NCBI RefSeq assembly: GCF_024679095.1 | Contig: NW_026110552.1 | Location: 310,001 to 374,000 of the forward strand | DNA length: 64,000 nucleotides | DNA from: Eriocheir sinensis | Taxonomy: Eukaryota; Arthropoda; Malacostraca; Decapoda; Varunidae | Direction of reading: 5' to 3' | In this document: positions 31,477 to 46,946 of the stretch, in pieces | How the letters are laid out: each line of letters starts with the position of its first letter | Numbering within the stretch: the stretch's first letter is position 1 | Program-made: the position numbers and the translations under genes | Notes under the pieces: model-generated | Told to the model about the DNA's origin: nothing | Seen by the model: only the letters and a program-made list of their open reading frames with translations | The model's database searches: none

Positions 31477-33492
31477 CATAGAATAATGTAAAATCGTATC
31501 AAAATAAGTACACAGAATATCAATAAAATAATTTAAATTTGTATGAAAACAAAGATGCAAAATACCCATAAGATAAAGCATATTTTTTTAAAAAATACAT
31601 ATACAAAAGTACACATAAAATAATTAAATTAGTATTAAAATTAATATACAAAATGCACACATATAATAAGGTAAATTTGTATTGAAAAAAAAAACGCAAA
31701 ATACAAATAAAACATTGTAAATTTGTTTCAAAATATATATACGAATACACATAAAATAACGTAGATTTCTATAGAAATATATATACAAAATACACATGAA
31801 ATTATGTAAATACGTATAAAAATATATATATAAAATACAAATTAAGTAATGTAAATTCGTGTCAAAATAAATAAACAAAATATCATGAAAAGAATGTGTA
31901 TTTGTATGAAAATAAATAATAGATAATAAATTTGTATAAAATATATATGCAAGATATACATTAAATAATGTAAATATGTATAAAAAAATATATACAAAAA
32001 ACAAATAGAATAATGTAAGATCGTATCAAAATAAATACACCGAATATTAATAAAATAATGTAAATTTGTATGAAAATAAAGATGCAAAATTCCCATCAAA
32101 TAGCGCATTTCTTATAAAAATATATATACCAAAATTCTCATAAAATATTTAAATTTGTATTGAAATAAATGTACAAAATGCACATACAATAAGGTAAACT
32201 TCTATTGAAAGAGATATGCAAAAATACATATAAAAGAAAGTAAATTTGTTTCAAAATATATATACGAATACACATAAAATAACGTAGATCTCTATAAAAA
32301 TATATATACAAAATACACATAAAATTAGGTAAATACGTATAAAAAAATGTAAACAAAATACACATAAAATAATATAAATTCGAAACAAAATAAATCAACA
32401 AAATACCAATAAAAGAATGTGTATTTGTATAAATATAAATGTACAAAATACACATACAAAATAAACATAAAATAAGGTAAATTTGTAATGAAATATATGT
32501 AAAAATTCACATAAAATAATGTAAATTTATATGAAAATATATATACAAATACACATAAAATACTATGAATTTGTATAAAATTATATATTCAAAGTAAATA
32601 TTAAATAATGTAAACGCGTATAAAAATATATATAAAAAGTACATATAAGATAATGTAAACTCATATCAATATAAATCAACAAAATACCAATAAAATAATA
32701 TATATTTGATTGAAAATAGATTTACAAAATACACATAACATAACTAAAATTTGTATTGAAATATATACAAAAATACATAAAAATAATTTGAGTTTGTATG
32801 AAAATAGATATTCAAAATACACATAAAAATAGGTAAATTTCTTTTGAAATATATTTATAAAATACCAATAAAATATTGTAAATTTGTGTCAGAATATATA
32901 AACAAATACACATAAAATAACGTAAATTTGTTTGAAAAATATATACAAAATACACATAGAATAATGTCAAATCGTATCAAAATGAATGAGCAGAATATCA
33001 ATAAAATAACGTAAATTTGTATGAAAATAAAGATGCAAAATACCCATAAAATAAAGCATATTTTTATAAAAATACATATACAAAAATACACATAGAATAA
33101 TTAAATTTGTATTAAAATTAATATACAAAATGCATATACAATAAGGTAAATTTGTATTGAAAAAATATGCAAAATACACATAAAAGTGTAAATTTGTTTA
33201 AAAATCGATATACGAATACACATAATATAACGTAGATTTCTTTAGAAAGATATATACAAAATACACATGAAATGATGTAAATACGTATAAAATATATATA
33301 CAAAATACATATTAAATAATTTAAATTCTCGTCAAAATAAATAAACAAAATATCAATAAAAGAATGTGTATTTGTATGAAAATAGATATACAAAATACTC
33401 ATAAAATAACCTGTTTGTATAAAACTATATACAAAAATACACAAAAATAATTTAAATTTGTATGAAAATAAATATACAAAATACACATAAAA
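31477..33492 (-). repeat. Satellite block, - orientation
   Basis: Mirror of 16718-18735. 31477-32425 is the direct paralogue of the left flank of the SINE and has no insertion. Confidence 0.85.
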
Positions 33493-33622
33493 TTATTTTG
33501 TATATCTATTTTATACAAATGTACGTTATTTTATGTGAATTTGTTTTCATTTCATACAAATTTACATTATTTTATGTGTATTTTGTACATGTATTTAAAT
33601 ACAAATTTAACTAATTACAGAT
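33493..33622 (+). repeat. Small internal inversion, + orientation
   Basis: Mirror of 16589-16717, ending TAACTAATTACAGATTTTTA. Confidence 0.8.
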
Positions 33623-34654
33623 TTTTATAAAAATACATATACAAAATACACATACAATAAGGTAAATTTGTAAATATGCAAAATACACATAAAACAATGT
33701 AAATTTGTTTCAAATTATATATACGAATACACATAAAATAACGGAGATTTCTATAGAAATATATATACAAAATACACTTGAAATAATGTAAATACGTATA
33801 AAAATATATACAAAATACACATTAAATAATGTTAATTCGTGTCAAAATAAATAAACAAAATATCATGAAAAGAATGTGTATTTGTATGAAAATAGATATA
33901 CAAAATACACATAAAATAACCTAAATTTGTATAAAACTATAAACAAAAATACACAAAATAATTTAAAATTGTATGAAAATAAATATACAAAAAACATATA
34001 AAATTAGGTAAATTTGTATTGAAATACATATACAAAATACACATAAAATAATGTAAATTTGAATGAAAATATATAAACATATAGACTTAAAATAACGTAA
34101 ATTTGTATAAAATATAAATACAAAAAACACATTAAATAATGTAAATATGTATAAGAAAATATATACAAAACACAAATAAAATAATGTAAAATCGTATCAA
34201 AATAAATACAGAAAATATTAATAAAATAATGTAAATTTGTATGAAAATTAAGATGCAAAATACCCATCAAATAACGCATTTTTTATAAAAATATATATAC
34301 GAAAAAACATAAAATATTTGATTTTGTATTAAAATAAATAGATATACAAAATACACAAAATAAGCTAAATTTGAATTGAAATATATATACAAAATACATA
34401 AAATAATGTAAATTTGTATCAAAATACCTATACAAATACACATATAATAACGTATATTTGTATAAAAATATATAAACAAAATACACATTAAATAATGTAA
34501 ATACGTATAAAAAATGTAAAAAATACACAAATAATCATGTAATTCGTATCAAAATAAATAGACAAAATACTAATAAAATAATGTAAATTTCTATGAGAAA
34601 ACATATACAAAATACATATAAATAACGCAAATATCAATAAAACATATATAATAT
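33623..34654 (-). repeat. Satellite block, - orientation
   Basis: Mirror of 15605-16588; direct relative of 49500-50425. Confidence 0.85.
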
Positions 34655-36562
34655 AATATTTTTATACATATTTAAAATATTTAATGTATATTTTGTATAT
34701 ATATTTTATCCAAATTTACGTGATTTTATATGTATTTGTTTATATATTTTCATACAAATTTACATTATTTTATGTGAGTTTTGTATATGCATTTCAATAC
34801 AAATTTGCCTAACTTTATGTGTATTTTGCATATCTATTTTCAAACAAATTTAAATTATTTTGTGAATTTTGTATATATTTTTATACAAATTCTAGTTATT
34901 TTATTTGTTTTTTGTATATATATTTTCCTACAAATATACATTCTTTTATTGGAATTTTGTGTATTTATTTTTTTACGAATTTACATTATTTTATGTGTAT
35001 TTTGTATATATATTTTTCTACGTATTTAAACTATTTTATGTGTATTTTATATATACATTTTCATAAAAATTTACGTTATTTTATTGTGTGTATTCGTATA
35101 TATTTTGAAACATTTTATACAAATTCATGTTATTTTATGTGTATTTGTATATATATTTTCATACAAATTTATATTATTTTATGTGTATTCTTACATATAT
35201 TTTATTACAAATTTACCTTATTTTATGTTTATTTTGTATATTTATTTCATTCAATTTTAAATTATTTAATGTGTATATTTGTATTTGTATTTAGGTTATT
35301 TTATGTGTTTTCTATATATATTTTCATCCAAAATTGCATTATTTTATTGTTATTTTCTTAATTTAACTCGATACGAATTTAGATTATTTCATAGGTATTT
35401 TGTATACATATCTTTATACTCATTTACATTATCTAATGTGTGTTTTGTATATATTTTTATGCAAACTAATTTTATGTGCATTTTGTACATATATTTTATA
35501 GAAACTTAAAACGTTATTATATGTATTTTGTATATGTTTTCTCATATAAATTTACATTATTTAATTAGTTTTTTGTTTATTTATTTTGATACGAATGACT
35601 TGAATATTGGTGTATTTTGTAAATATTTTTTTATACGTATTTACATTACTTAATGTGTATTTTGTTTATATATTTTTTTTACAAATTTACGTTATTATAT
35701 GTGTATTTGTTAAAATTATTTTGAAACGAATTTACTTTATTTTATGTATTTTGTATATATATTTCAATTCAAATTTAGCTTATTTTGTATGTATTTTGTA
35801 TATCTATTTTCATGCAAATTTAATTACTTCTATGTATTTTTGTATATAGTTTTATACAAATTTACGTTATTTTATGTGCATTTTGTATATTTATATTTAT
35901 ACAAATACACATTCTCTTATTGGTATTTTGTTTATTTATATTTATACGAATTTACATTATTTTATGTATATTTTGTATACATTTTTGATTCGTATTTACT
36001 TAATTTTATTTGTATTTTGTATATATATATTTATAGAAATCTACGTTATTTTATGTGTATTCGTATATATATTTTGAAACAAATTTACACTGTTTTATAT
36101 GTTTTTTGCATATCTATTTCAATACAAATTTACCTTATTGTATGTGCATTTTGTATATTTATTTTAATACAAATTCAAATATTTTATGTGTATTTTGGTA
36201 TATATATTTTTTTTTTAAAAATGCGTTATTTTATAGGTATTTTGCATCTTAGTTTTCATACAAATGTACATTTTTTTATTAATATTCTGTGCATATATTT
36301 TGATACGATTTTATATTATACTATTTGTGTTTTGTATATATTTTTTTATACATATTTTCATTATTTAATGTGTATTTTTTATATATATTTTATACAAATT
36401 AACGTCATTTTAAGTGTATTTGTTTATATAATTTCATTCAAATTTACATTATTTTAAGTGTATTTTGTATATGTATTTCAATACAAATTTACCTAATTTT
36501 ATGTGTATTTTGTTTATTTATTTTCATACAAATTTAAATTATTTATGTGTTTTTTTGTATAT
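34655..36562 (+). repeat. Satellite block, + orientation
   Basis: To 35015 it is the outer end of B. 34655-35270 also copies 50426-51010 directly. 35840-36550 resembles 20230-20940. It holds the longest open frame of the window (35744-36457, 237 codons), which is only an accident of in-frame 45 bp units. Confidence 0.85.
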
Positions 36563-38349
36563 ACATATAGAGTAAATTTCTATGAAAATATATATTCAAA
36601 ATACATATAAAATTATGTAAATAAGTATAAAAATACACCTAAAAAAATGAAAATTCGTATCAAAATATATAAACAAAATTCCGATAAAAGAACGTATATT
36701 TGTAGGAAAATAAATATACAAAATACACTTAAAATTACGAAAATTTGAATTAAAATATATACAAAAAAACAAAAAAATAAATTTCAATTTGTATGAAAAT
36801 AGATATATAAAATACACATATAATTAGTTAAATTTGTATTTAAATACATGTACAAAATACATATAAAATAATGTAAATTTGTATGAAATGAAAACAAATT
36901 CACATAAAATAACGTACATTTGTATAAAATAGATATACAAAATATACATAGAATAATGTAAAATCGTATCAAAATAAATACACAGAATATCAATAAAATA
37001 ATGTAATTTTGTATGAAAATAAAGATGCAAAATACCCATAAAATAAAGCATTTTTTTTTTAAATACATATACAAGAATACACATAGAATTATTAAATTTG
37101 TATTAAAATTAATATACAAAATGCACGTACAATAAGGGAAATTTGTATTGAAAAAATATACAAAATGCACAGAAAACAATGTATATTTGTTTCAAAATAT
37201 ATATACGAATACACATAAAATAACGTATATTTCTATAGAAATATATATAAAAAATACACATGAAATGACTTAAATACGTACAAAAATATATATACACAAT
37301 ACACATTAAATAATGTAAATTCGCATCAAAATAAATAAACAAAATATCAATAAAAGAATGAGTATTTGTATGAAAATAGATATACAAAATACACATAAAA
37401 TATTGTAAATTTGTATAAAACTCTATTAAAAAAATACACAAAAATAATTTAAATTTGTATAAAAATATATATACAAAATACACATAAAACTACTTGAATT
37501 TCTATTGAAATACATATACAAAATACACATAAAATAATGTAAATTTGAATGAAAATATATAAACAAATACACTTAAAATAACGTAAATTTGAATGAAATA
37601 TATATAGAAAATACACATTAAATAATGTAAATATGTATAAAAAAATATATACAAAACACAAATAGAATAATGTAAAATAGTATCAAAATAAATACACAGA
37701 ATATTAATAAAATAATGTAAATTTGTATGAAAATAAAGACGCAAAATACCCATAAAACAACGCATTTTTTATGAAAATATATATACCAAAATACACAAAA
37801 TATTTAAATTTGTATTACAATAAATATACAAAATGCACATACAATAAGGTAAATTTGTATTGAAATAGATATGCAAAATACACATAAAACAATGTAAATT
37901 TGTTTCAAAATATATATACGAATACACATAAAATAACGTAGATTTCTATAAAAAATATATATACAAAATACACATAAATTGAAGTAAATACGTATAAGAA
38001 AATGTACACAAAATACACATAAAATAATGTAAACTCGTATCAAAATAAATAAACTAAATGCCAATAAAAGAATGTTTACTTGTATAAATATAAATATACA
38101 AAATACACATAAAATAACGTAAAATTGTATAAAACTATATACAAAAATAAACAAAAATAATTAAATTTGTATGAAAATAGATATACAAAAGACACATAAA
38201 ATAAGCTAAATTTGAATTGCAATAAATATAGAAAATACATAAAATAATGTAAATTTGTATCAAAATATATATTCAAATACACATATATTAAAATTAATAT
38301 ACAAAATGCGTATATAATAAGGTAAATTTGTATTGAAAAAATATACAAC
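36563..38349 (-). repeat. Satellite block, - orientation
   Basis: Opens with ATATAGAGTAAATTTCTATG, as at 23054. The middle (about 37090-38000) follows the order seen at 26160-28000. The last 65 bp begin the right arm of A. Confidence 0.8.
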
Positions 38350-39594
38350 ATACACGTTTACTCATACAAATTTATATTATTTTATTGGTATTTTGTTTAT
38401 TTATTTTGATAAGAATTACATGATTATATGTGTATTTTGTACATATTTTTTATACGTATTTACATTATTTAATGTGTATTTTGTTTATATTTTCATACAA
38501 ATTTACGTTATTATATGTGTATTTGTATAAATATTTTGATACAAATTTACTTTATTTCATGTATTTTGTATATATATTTCAATTCAAATTTAGCTTATTT
38601 TGTGTGTATTTTGTATATATTTTCATACAGATTTAATTACTTCTGTGTATTTTTGTATATAGTTTTATGTAAATTTACGTTATTTTATGTGTATTTTGTA
38701 TATTTATATTTATACAAAAAAACATTCTTTTATTGGTATTTTGTTTATTTATTTTGATACGAATTTACATCATTTTATGTGTTTTTTGTATACATTTTTT
38801 TATACGTATTTACTTCATTTTATGTGTATTTTGTATATATATTTTTATAGAAATCTACGTTATTTTATGTGTATTCGTATATATATTTTGAAACAAATTT
38901 ACATTGTTTTATATGTATTTTGCATATCTATTTCAATACAAATTTACCTTATTGTATGTGTTTTTTGTATATTTATTTTAATACAAATTTAATTTTTTGA
39001 TGTGTATTTTGGTATATATATTTTTATAAATAAAAAAAAATACGCTATTTTATGGGTATTTTGCTTCTTTATTTTCATACAAATTTACATTATTTTATTA
39101 ATATTCTGTGTATTTATTTTGATACGATTTTACATTATTCTATTTGTGTTTTGTACATATTTTTTAAGTGTATTTGTTTATGTATTTTCATTCAAATTTA
39201 CATTATTTTATGTGTATTTTTGTATATATTTCAATACAAATTTACCTAATCTTATGTGTATTTTGTATATTTATTTTCATACAAATTTAAAATATTTTTG
39301 TGTATTTTTGTATATAGTTTGATACAAATTTAGGTTATTTTATATGTATTTTGCATATCTATTTTCATACAAATACACATTCTTTTATTGATATTTTGTT
39401 TATTTATTTTGACGCGAATTTTATGTGAATTTGTTTTCATTTCATACAAATTTACATTATTTTATGTGTATTTTGTACATGTATTTAAATACAAATTTAA
39501 CTAATTATATGTGTATTTTGTATATGTATTTTCATACAAATTGAAATTTATTTTTTTGTTTTTTTGTATATATTTTTATTCAAATTTTTGTAAT
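38350..39594 (+). repeat. Satellite block, + orientation
   Basis: Mirror of 10083-11338, starting at ACACGTTTACTC and ending at TTTTGTAATCTTATAAAA. Confidence 0.85.
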
Positions 39595-40638
39595 CTTATA
39601 AAAATATATATACCAAAATACACATAAAATATTTAAATTTGCATTGAAATAAATATACAAAATGCACATAAAATAAGGTAAATTTGTATTGAAAGAGATA
39701 TGCAAAAATACATATAAAACAATGTAAATTTGTTTCAAAATATATATACAAATACAAATAAAAAAACGTAGATTTCTATAAAAATATATATACAAAATAC
39801 ACTTAAAATTAAGTAAGTACGTATAAAAAAATGTATACAAAATACACATAAAATAATGTAAATTCGAATTAAAATAAATAAACAAAATACCAATAAAAGA
39901 ATGTGTATTTGGATAAATATAAATATACAAAATACACATACAAAATAAACATAAAATAAGGTAGATTTGTAAAAATATATATGTACAAAATACACATAAA
40001 ATAATGTAAATTTATACACATAAAACACCATGAATTTGCATAAAAATATATATTCAAAATAAATATTAAATAATGTAAAAGCGTATAAAAATATATATAC
40101 AAAGTACATATAAAATAATGCAAATTCGTATCAATATAAATCAACAAAACACCAATAAAATAATATATATTTGAATGAAAATAAATTTACAAAATACACA
40201 TAACATAACTAAAATTTGTATTAAAATATATACAAAAATACATAGAAATAATTTGAGTTTGCATGAAAATAGATATACAAAATAAACATAAAACTAGGTA
40301 AATTTCTTTTGAAATGTATATACAAAATACCCATAAAATATTGTAAATTTGTGTCAAAATATAAACAAATACACATAAAATAACGTAAATTTGTATGAAA
40401 AATATATACAAAATACACATAGAATAATGTCAATTCGTATCAAAATGAATGAGCAGAATATCAATAAAATAATGTAAATTTGTATGAAAATAAAGATGCA
40501 AAATACCCAAAAAATAAAGCATATGTTTATAAAAATACAGATACAAAAATACACATCGAATAATTAAATTTGTATTAAAATTAATATACAAAATGCGTAT
40601 ATAATAAGGTAAATTTGTATTGAAAAAATATGCAACAT
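39595..40638 (-). repeat. Satellite block, - orientation
   Basis: Mirror of 9043-10082. Confidence 0.85.
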
Positions 40639-40740
40639 ACACGTTTACTCATACAAATTTATATTATTTTATTGGTATTGTGATTATTTATTTTGATACG
40701 AATTACATGATTATATGTGTATTTTGTACATATTTTTAAA
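40374..40740 (-). repeat. 367 bp tandem duplication in right arm of A, unit 1
   Basis: CATAAAATAACGTAAATTTG begins at 40374 and again at 40741; the two units agree almost throughout, including the strand switch near 40639. Because the unit contains a switch, duplicating it created an extra pair of switches. Confidence 0.85.
40639..40739 (+). repeat. Short satellite block, + orientation
   Basis: Mirror of 8956-9042; inside unit 1 of the 367 bp tandem duplication. Confidence 0.8.
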
Positions 40741-41013
40741 CATAAAATAACGTAAATTTGTATGAAAAATATATACAAAATACACATAGAATAATGTCAA
40801 TTCGTATCAAAATGAATGAGCAGAATATCAATAAAATAATGTAAATTTGTATGAAAATAAAGATGCAAAATACCCAAAAAATAAAGCATATGTTTATCAA
40901 AATACAGATACAAAAATACACATCGAATAATTAATTTTGTATTAAAATTAATATACAAAATGCGTATATAATAAGGTAAATTTGTATTGAAAAAATATGC
41001 AACATACACGTTT
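40740..41013 (-). repeat. Short satellite block, - orientation
   Basis: Mirror of 8677-8955; inside unit 2 of the 367 bp tandem duplication. Confidence 0.8.
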
Positions 41014-41106
41014 ACTCATAGAAATTTATATTATTTTATTGGTATTTTGTTTATCTATTTTGATACGAATTACATGATTATATGTGTATTTTGTACATAT
41101 TTTTTT
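40741..41106 (-). repeat. 367 bp tandem duplication in right arm of A, unit 2
   Basis: Second unit, containing the switch near 41014. The mirror duplication exists in the left arm of A (about 8587-8952 and 8953-9263), where the second unit has lost about 40 bp near 9139. Confidence 0.85.
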
Positions 41107-42466
41107 ATACGTATTTACATTATTTAATGTGTATTTTGTTTATATTTTCATACAAATTTACGTTATTATATGTGTATTTGTATAAATATTTTGATACAAA
41201 TTTACTTTATTTCTTGTATTTTGTATATATATTTCAATTCAAATTTAGCTTATTTCGTGTGTATTTTGTATATATTTTCATACAAATTTAATTACTTCTG
41301 TGTATTTTTGTATATAGTTTTATATAAATTTACGTTATTTTATGTGTATTTTGTGTATTTATATTCATACAAATACACATTCTTTTATTGGTATTTTGTA
41401 TATTTATTTTGATACGAATTTACATTATTTTATGTGTATTTTGTATACATTTTTTTATACGTATTTACTTCATTTTATGTGTATTTTGTATATATATTTT
41501 TATAGAAATCTACGTTATTTTATGTGTATATGTATATATATTTTGAAACAAATTTACATTGTTTTATATGTATTTTGCATATCTATTTCAATACAAATTT
41601 ACCTTATTGTATGTGTTTTTTGTATATTTATTTTAATACAAATTTAATTTTTTGATGTGTATTTTGGTATATATATTTTTATAAATAAAAAAAATGCGTT
41701 ATTTTATGGGTATTTTGCTTCTTTATTTTCATACAAATTTACATTATTTTATTAATATTCTGTGTATTTATTTTGATACGATTTTACATTATTCTATTTG
41801 TGTTTTGTACATATTTTTTTATACAAATTTACGTTATTTTAAGTGTATTTGTTTATGTATTTTCATTCAAATTTACATTATTTTATGTGTATTTTGTGTA
41901 TGTATTTCAATACAAATTTACCTAATTTTATGTGTATTTTGTATATTTATTTTATACAAATTTAAAATATTTTTGTGTATTTTTGTATATAGTTTGATAC
42001 AAATTTAGGTTATTTTATGTGTATTTTGTATATCTATTTTCATACAAATACACATTCTTTTATTGATATTTTGTTTATTTATTCTGACGCGAATTTACAT
42101 TATTTAGTGTGTATTTTGTATATATATTTTTATACGTATTTACATCATTTCATGTGTATTTTGTATAGTTTTAAACAAATTTATATTATTTAATGTGTAT
42201 TTTGTATATATATATTTATACAAATACACATTCTTTTATTGGTATTTTGTTTATTTATTTTGATACTAATTTACATTATTTTATGTGTATTTTGTATACA
42301 TTTTTTATACGTATTTACTTAATTTTATGTGTATTTTGTATATATATTTTTATAGAAATCTACCTTATTTCATGTGTATTCGTATATATATTTTGAAACA
42401 AATTTACATTGTTTATATGTATTTTGCATATCTATTTTTGTGTATGTATTTATTTTTGTTATACGT
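41014..42466 (+). repeat. Satellite block, + orientation
   Basis: Mirror of 7230-8676 and direct relative of 45481-46946 and of 390-1545. Confidence 0.85.
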
Positions 42467-43406
42467 AGAATAATGTAAAATCGTATCAAAATAAGTACAC
42501 AGAATATCAATAAAATAATTTAAATTTGTATGAAAATAAAGATGCAAAATACCCATAAGATAAAGCATATTTTTTTAAAAAAATACATATACAAAAATAC
42601 ACATTGAATAATTAAATTTGTATTAAAATTAATATACAAAATGCACACATACAATAAGGTAAATTTGTATTGAAAAAAACGCAAAATACAAATAAAACAG
42701 TGTAAATTTGTTTCAAAATATATATACGAATACACATAAAATAACGTAGATTTCTATAGAAATATATATACAAAATACACATGAAATTATGTAAATACGT
42801 ATAAAAATATATATATAAAATACATATTAAGTAATGTAAATTCGTGACAAAATAAATAAACAAAATATCATGAAAAGAATGTGTATTTGTATGAAAATAA
42901 ATAATAGATAATAAATTTGTATGTAATATATATGCAAGATACATTTAAATAATGTAAATATGTATAAAAAAATATATATACAAAAAACAAATAGAATAAT
43001 GTAAAATCGTATCAAAATAAATACACCGAATATTAATAAAATAATGTAAATTTGTATGAAAAGAAAGATGCAAAATTCCCATCAAATAGCGTATTTCTTA
43101 TAAAAATATATATACCTAAATACACATAAAATATTTAAATTTGTATTGAAATAAATATACAAAATGCACATACAATAAGCTAAACTTCTATTGAAAGAAA
43201 AATGCAAAAATACATATAAAACAATGTAAATTTGTTTCAAAATATATATACGAATACACATAAAATAACGTAGATTTCTATAAAAATATATATACAAAAT
43301 ACACATAAAATTAAGTAAATACGTATAAAAAAAATGTAAACAAAATACACATAAAATAATGTAAATTCGAAACAAAATAAATAAACAAAATACCAATAAA
43401 AGAATG
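42467..43406 (-). repeat. Satellite block, - orientation
   Basis: Mirror of 6285-7229 and direct relative of 1546-2490. Ends at AAAAGAATGTATATCTATTT. Confidence 0.85.
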
Positions 43407-44464
43407 TATATCTATTTATTTTAATACAAAATCAAATATTTTATGTTTTTTCGTATATATATTTTTATAAAAAATGCGTTATTTTATGGGTATTTTGCAT
43501 CTTAATTTTCATACAAATTTACATTATTTTATTAATATTTTCTGTATTTATTTTGATACGATTTTACATTATTTTATTTATGTTTTGTATATATTTTTTT
43601 AAACATATTTACATTATTTAATGTGTTTTTTGTATATATATTTGATACATATTTACGTTATTTTAAGTTATTTTATGTTTATTTGTTTATATATTTTGAC
43701 ACAAATTTACAATATTTTATGGGTATTTTGTATATATATTTCAAAAGAAATTTCCCTAGTTTTATATGTATTTTGAATATCTATTTTCACACAAACTCAA
43801 ATTATTTTTATGTATTTTTGTATATATTTCAATACAAATTTTAGTTATGTTGTGTATTTTGTAAATCTATTTTCATTCAAATATATATTATTTTATTGGT
43901 ATTTTGTTGATTTATATTGATACGAATTTACATTATTTTATATGTTCTTTGTATATATATTTTTATACGCATTTACATTATTTAATATTTATTTTGAATA
44001 TATAATTTTATACAAATTCATGGTATTTTATGTGTATTTGTATATATATTTTCATATAAATTTACATTATTTTATGTGTATTTTGTACATATATTTCATT
44101 ACAAATTTACCTTATTCTATGTTTATTTTGTATGTGTATTTTGTACATTTATATTTATACAAATACACATTCTTTTATTGGTATTTTGTTTATTTATTTT
44201 GTTTCGAGTTTACATTATTTTATGTTTATTTTGTTTACATTTTTTTATCCGTATTTACTTAATTTTATGTGTATTTTGTATATATATTTTTTATAGAAAT
44301 CTACGTTATTTTATGTGTATTCGTATATACATACTGTATATTTTGAAACAAATTTACATTGTTTTATATATATTTTTGCATATCTCTTTCAATAGAAGTT
44401 TACCTTATTGTATGTGCATTTTGTATATTTATTTCAATACAAATTTAAATATTTTATGTGTATA
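43407..44464 (+). repeat. Satellite block, + orientation
   Basis: Mirror of 5239-6284; intact relative of the eroded block 12211-13222. Contains a short extra ATACATACTGTATATTTTG at about 44327-44345. Confidence 0.85.
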
Positions 44465-45480
44465 CATGTACAAAAATTACATAAAATAATGTAGATTTGT
44501 ATGAAATGAAAACAAATACATTTTATATAAAATATATATTCAAAATACACATAGAATAATGTAAAATCATATTAAAATAAATACACAGAATATCAATAAA
44601 ATAATGTAAATTTGAATGAAAATAAAGATGCAAAATACCCATAAAATAAAGCATATTTTTATAAAAATACATTTACAAAAATATACATAGATTAATCAAA
44701 TTTGTATTAAAATTAATATACAAAATGCACATACAATAAGGTAAATTTGTATTGAAAAAATATGCAAAATACACATAAAACAATGTAAATTTGTTTCAAA
44801 ATATATATACGAATACACATAAAATAACGCAGATATCTATAGAAATATATATACAAAATACACTTGAAATAATGTAAATACGTATAAAAATATATATACA
44901 AAATACACATTAAATAATGTTAATTCGTGTCAAAATAAATAAACAAAATATTATGAAAAGAATTTGTATTTGTATGAAAAAAGATAAACAAAATACACAT
45001 AAAATAACCTAAATTTGTATAAAACTATAAACAAAAATACACAAAAATAATTTAAACTTGTATGAAAATAAATATACAAAAAACATATAAAATTAGGTAA
45101 ATTTGTTTTGAAATACATATACAAAATACACATAAAATAATGTAAATTTGAATGAAAAATATAAACATATAGACTTAAAATAACGTAAATTTGTATCAAA
45201 TATATATACAAAAAACACATTAAATAATGTAAATATGTATAAAAAAATATATACTAAACAAAAATAAAATAATAAAAAATCGTATCAAAATAAATACAGA
45301 AAATATTAATAAAATAATGTAAATTTGTATGAAAATTAAGATGCAAAATACCCATAAAATAACGCATTTTTTATAAAAATATATATACGAAAAAACATAA
45401 AATATATATAAATAATGTAAATATGTATAAAAAAAATATATACAAAACACAAATAGAATAATGTAAAATCGTATCAAAAT
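44465..45480 (-). repeat. Satellite block, - orientation
   Basis: Mirror of 4296-5238 up to 45405; the last 75 bp repeat the sequence around 45235-45290. Polarity flips at ATCAAAATTTTCGTTATTAT. Confidence 0.85.

Positions 45481-46946
<1,466 letters not shown>

Larger units (their letters stand above)
26008..35015 (-). repeat. Inverted repeat B, right arm (about 9.0 kb)
   Basis: Reverse-complement partner of 15262-24185. Landmark pairs include 30588-30800 with 19405-19617, 32967-33179 with 17034-17246, and 26773-27000 with 23187-23414, whose translations are identical or nearly so. Its 26.3-31.4 kb part is also present in direct orientation at 53.3-58.5 kb. Confidence 0.9.
38285..45405. repeat. 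Inverted repeat A, right arm (about 7.1 kb)
   Basis: Reverse-complement partner of 4296-11410. The two arms enclose inverted repeat B almost concentrically, but the interval 11.41-15.26 kb does not mirror 35.02-38.29 kb, so A and B are separate events and not one continuous palindrome. Confidence 0.88.

Noticed and set aside
15262..35015. Palindrome as a single-read foldback artefact
   Set aside because: Arms differ by scattered substitutions and indels and have a 1.8 kb spacer, which a simple folded read would not give; misassembly is still possible.
35744..36457. Membrane protein gene (hydrophobic repeat protein)
   Set aside because: The frame is a direct translation of satellite monomers, occurs in dozens of broken versions on both strands, and lacks any gene context.
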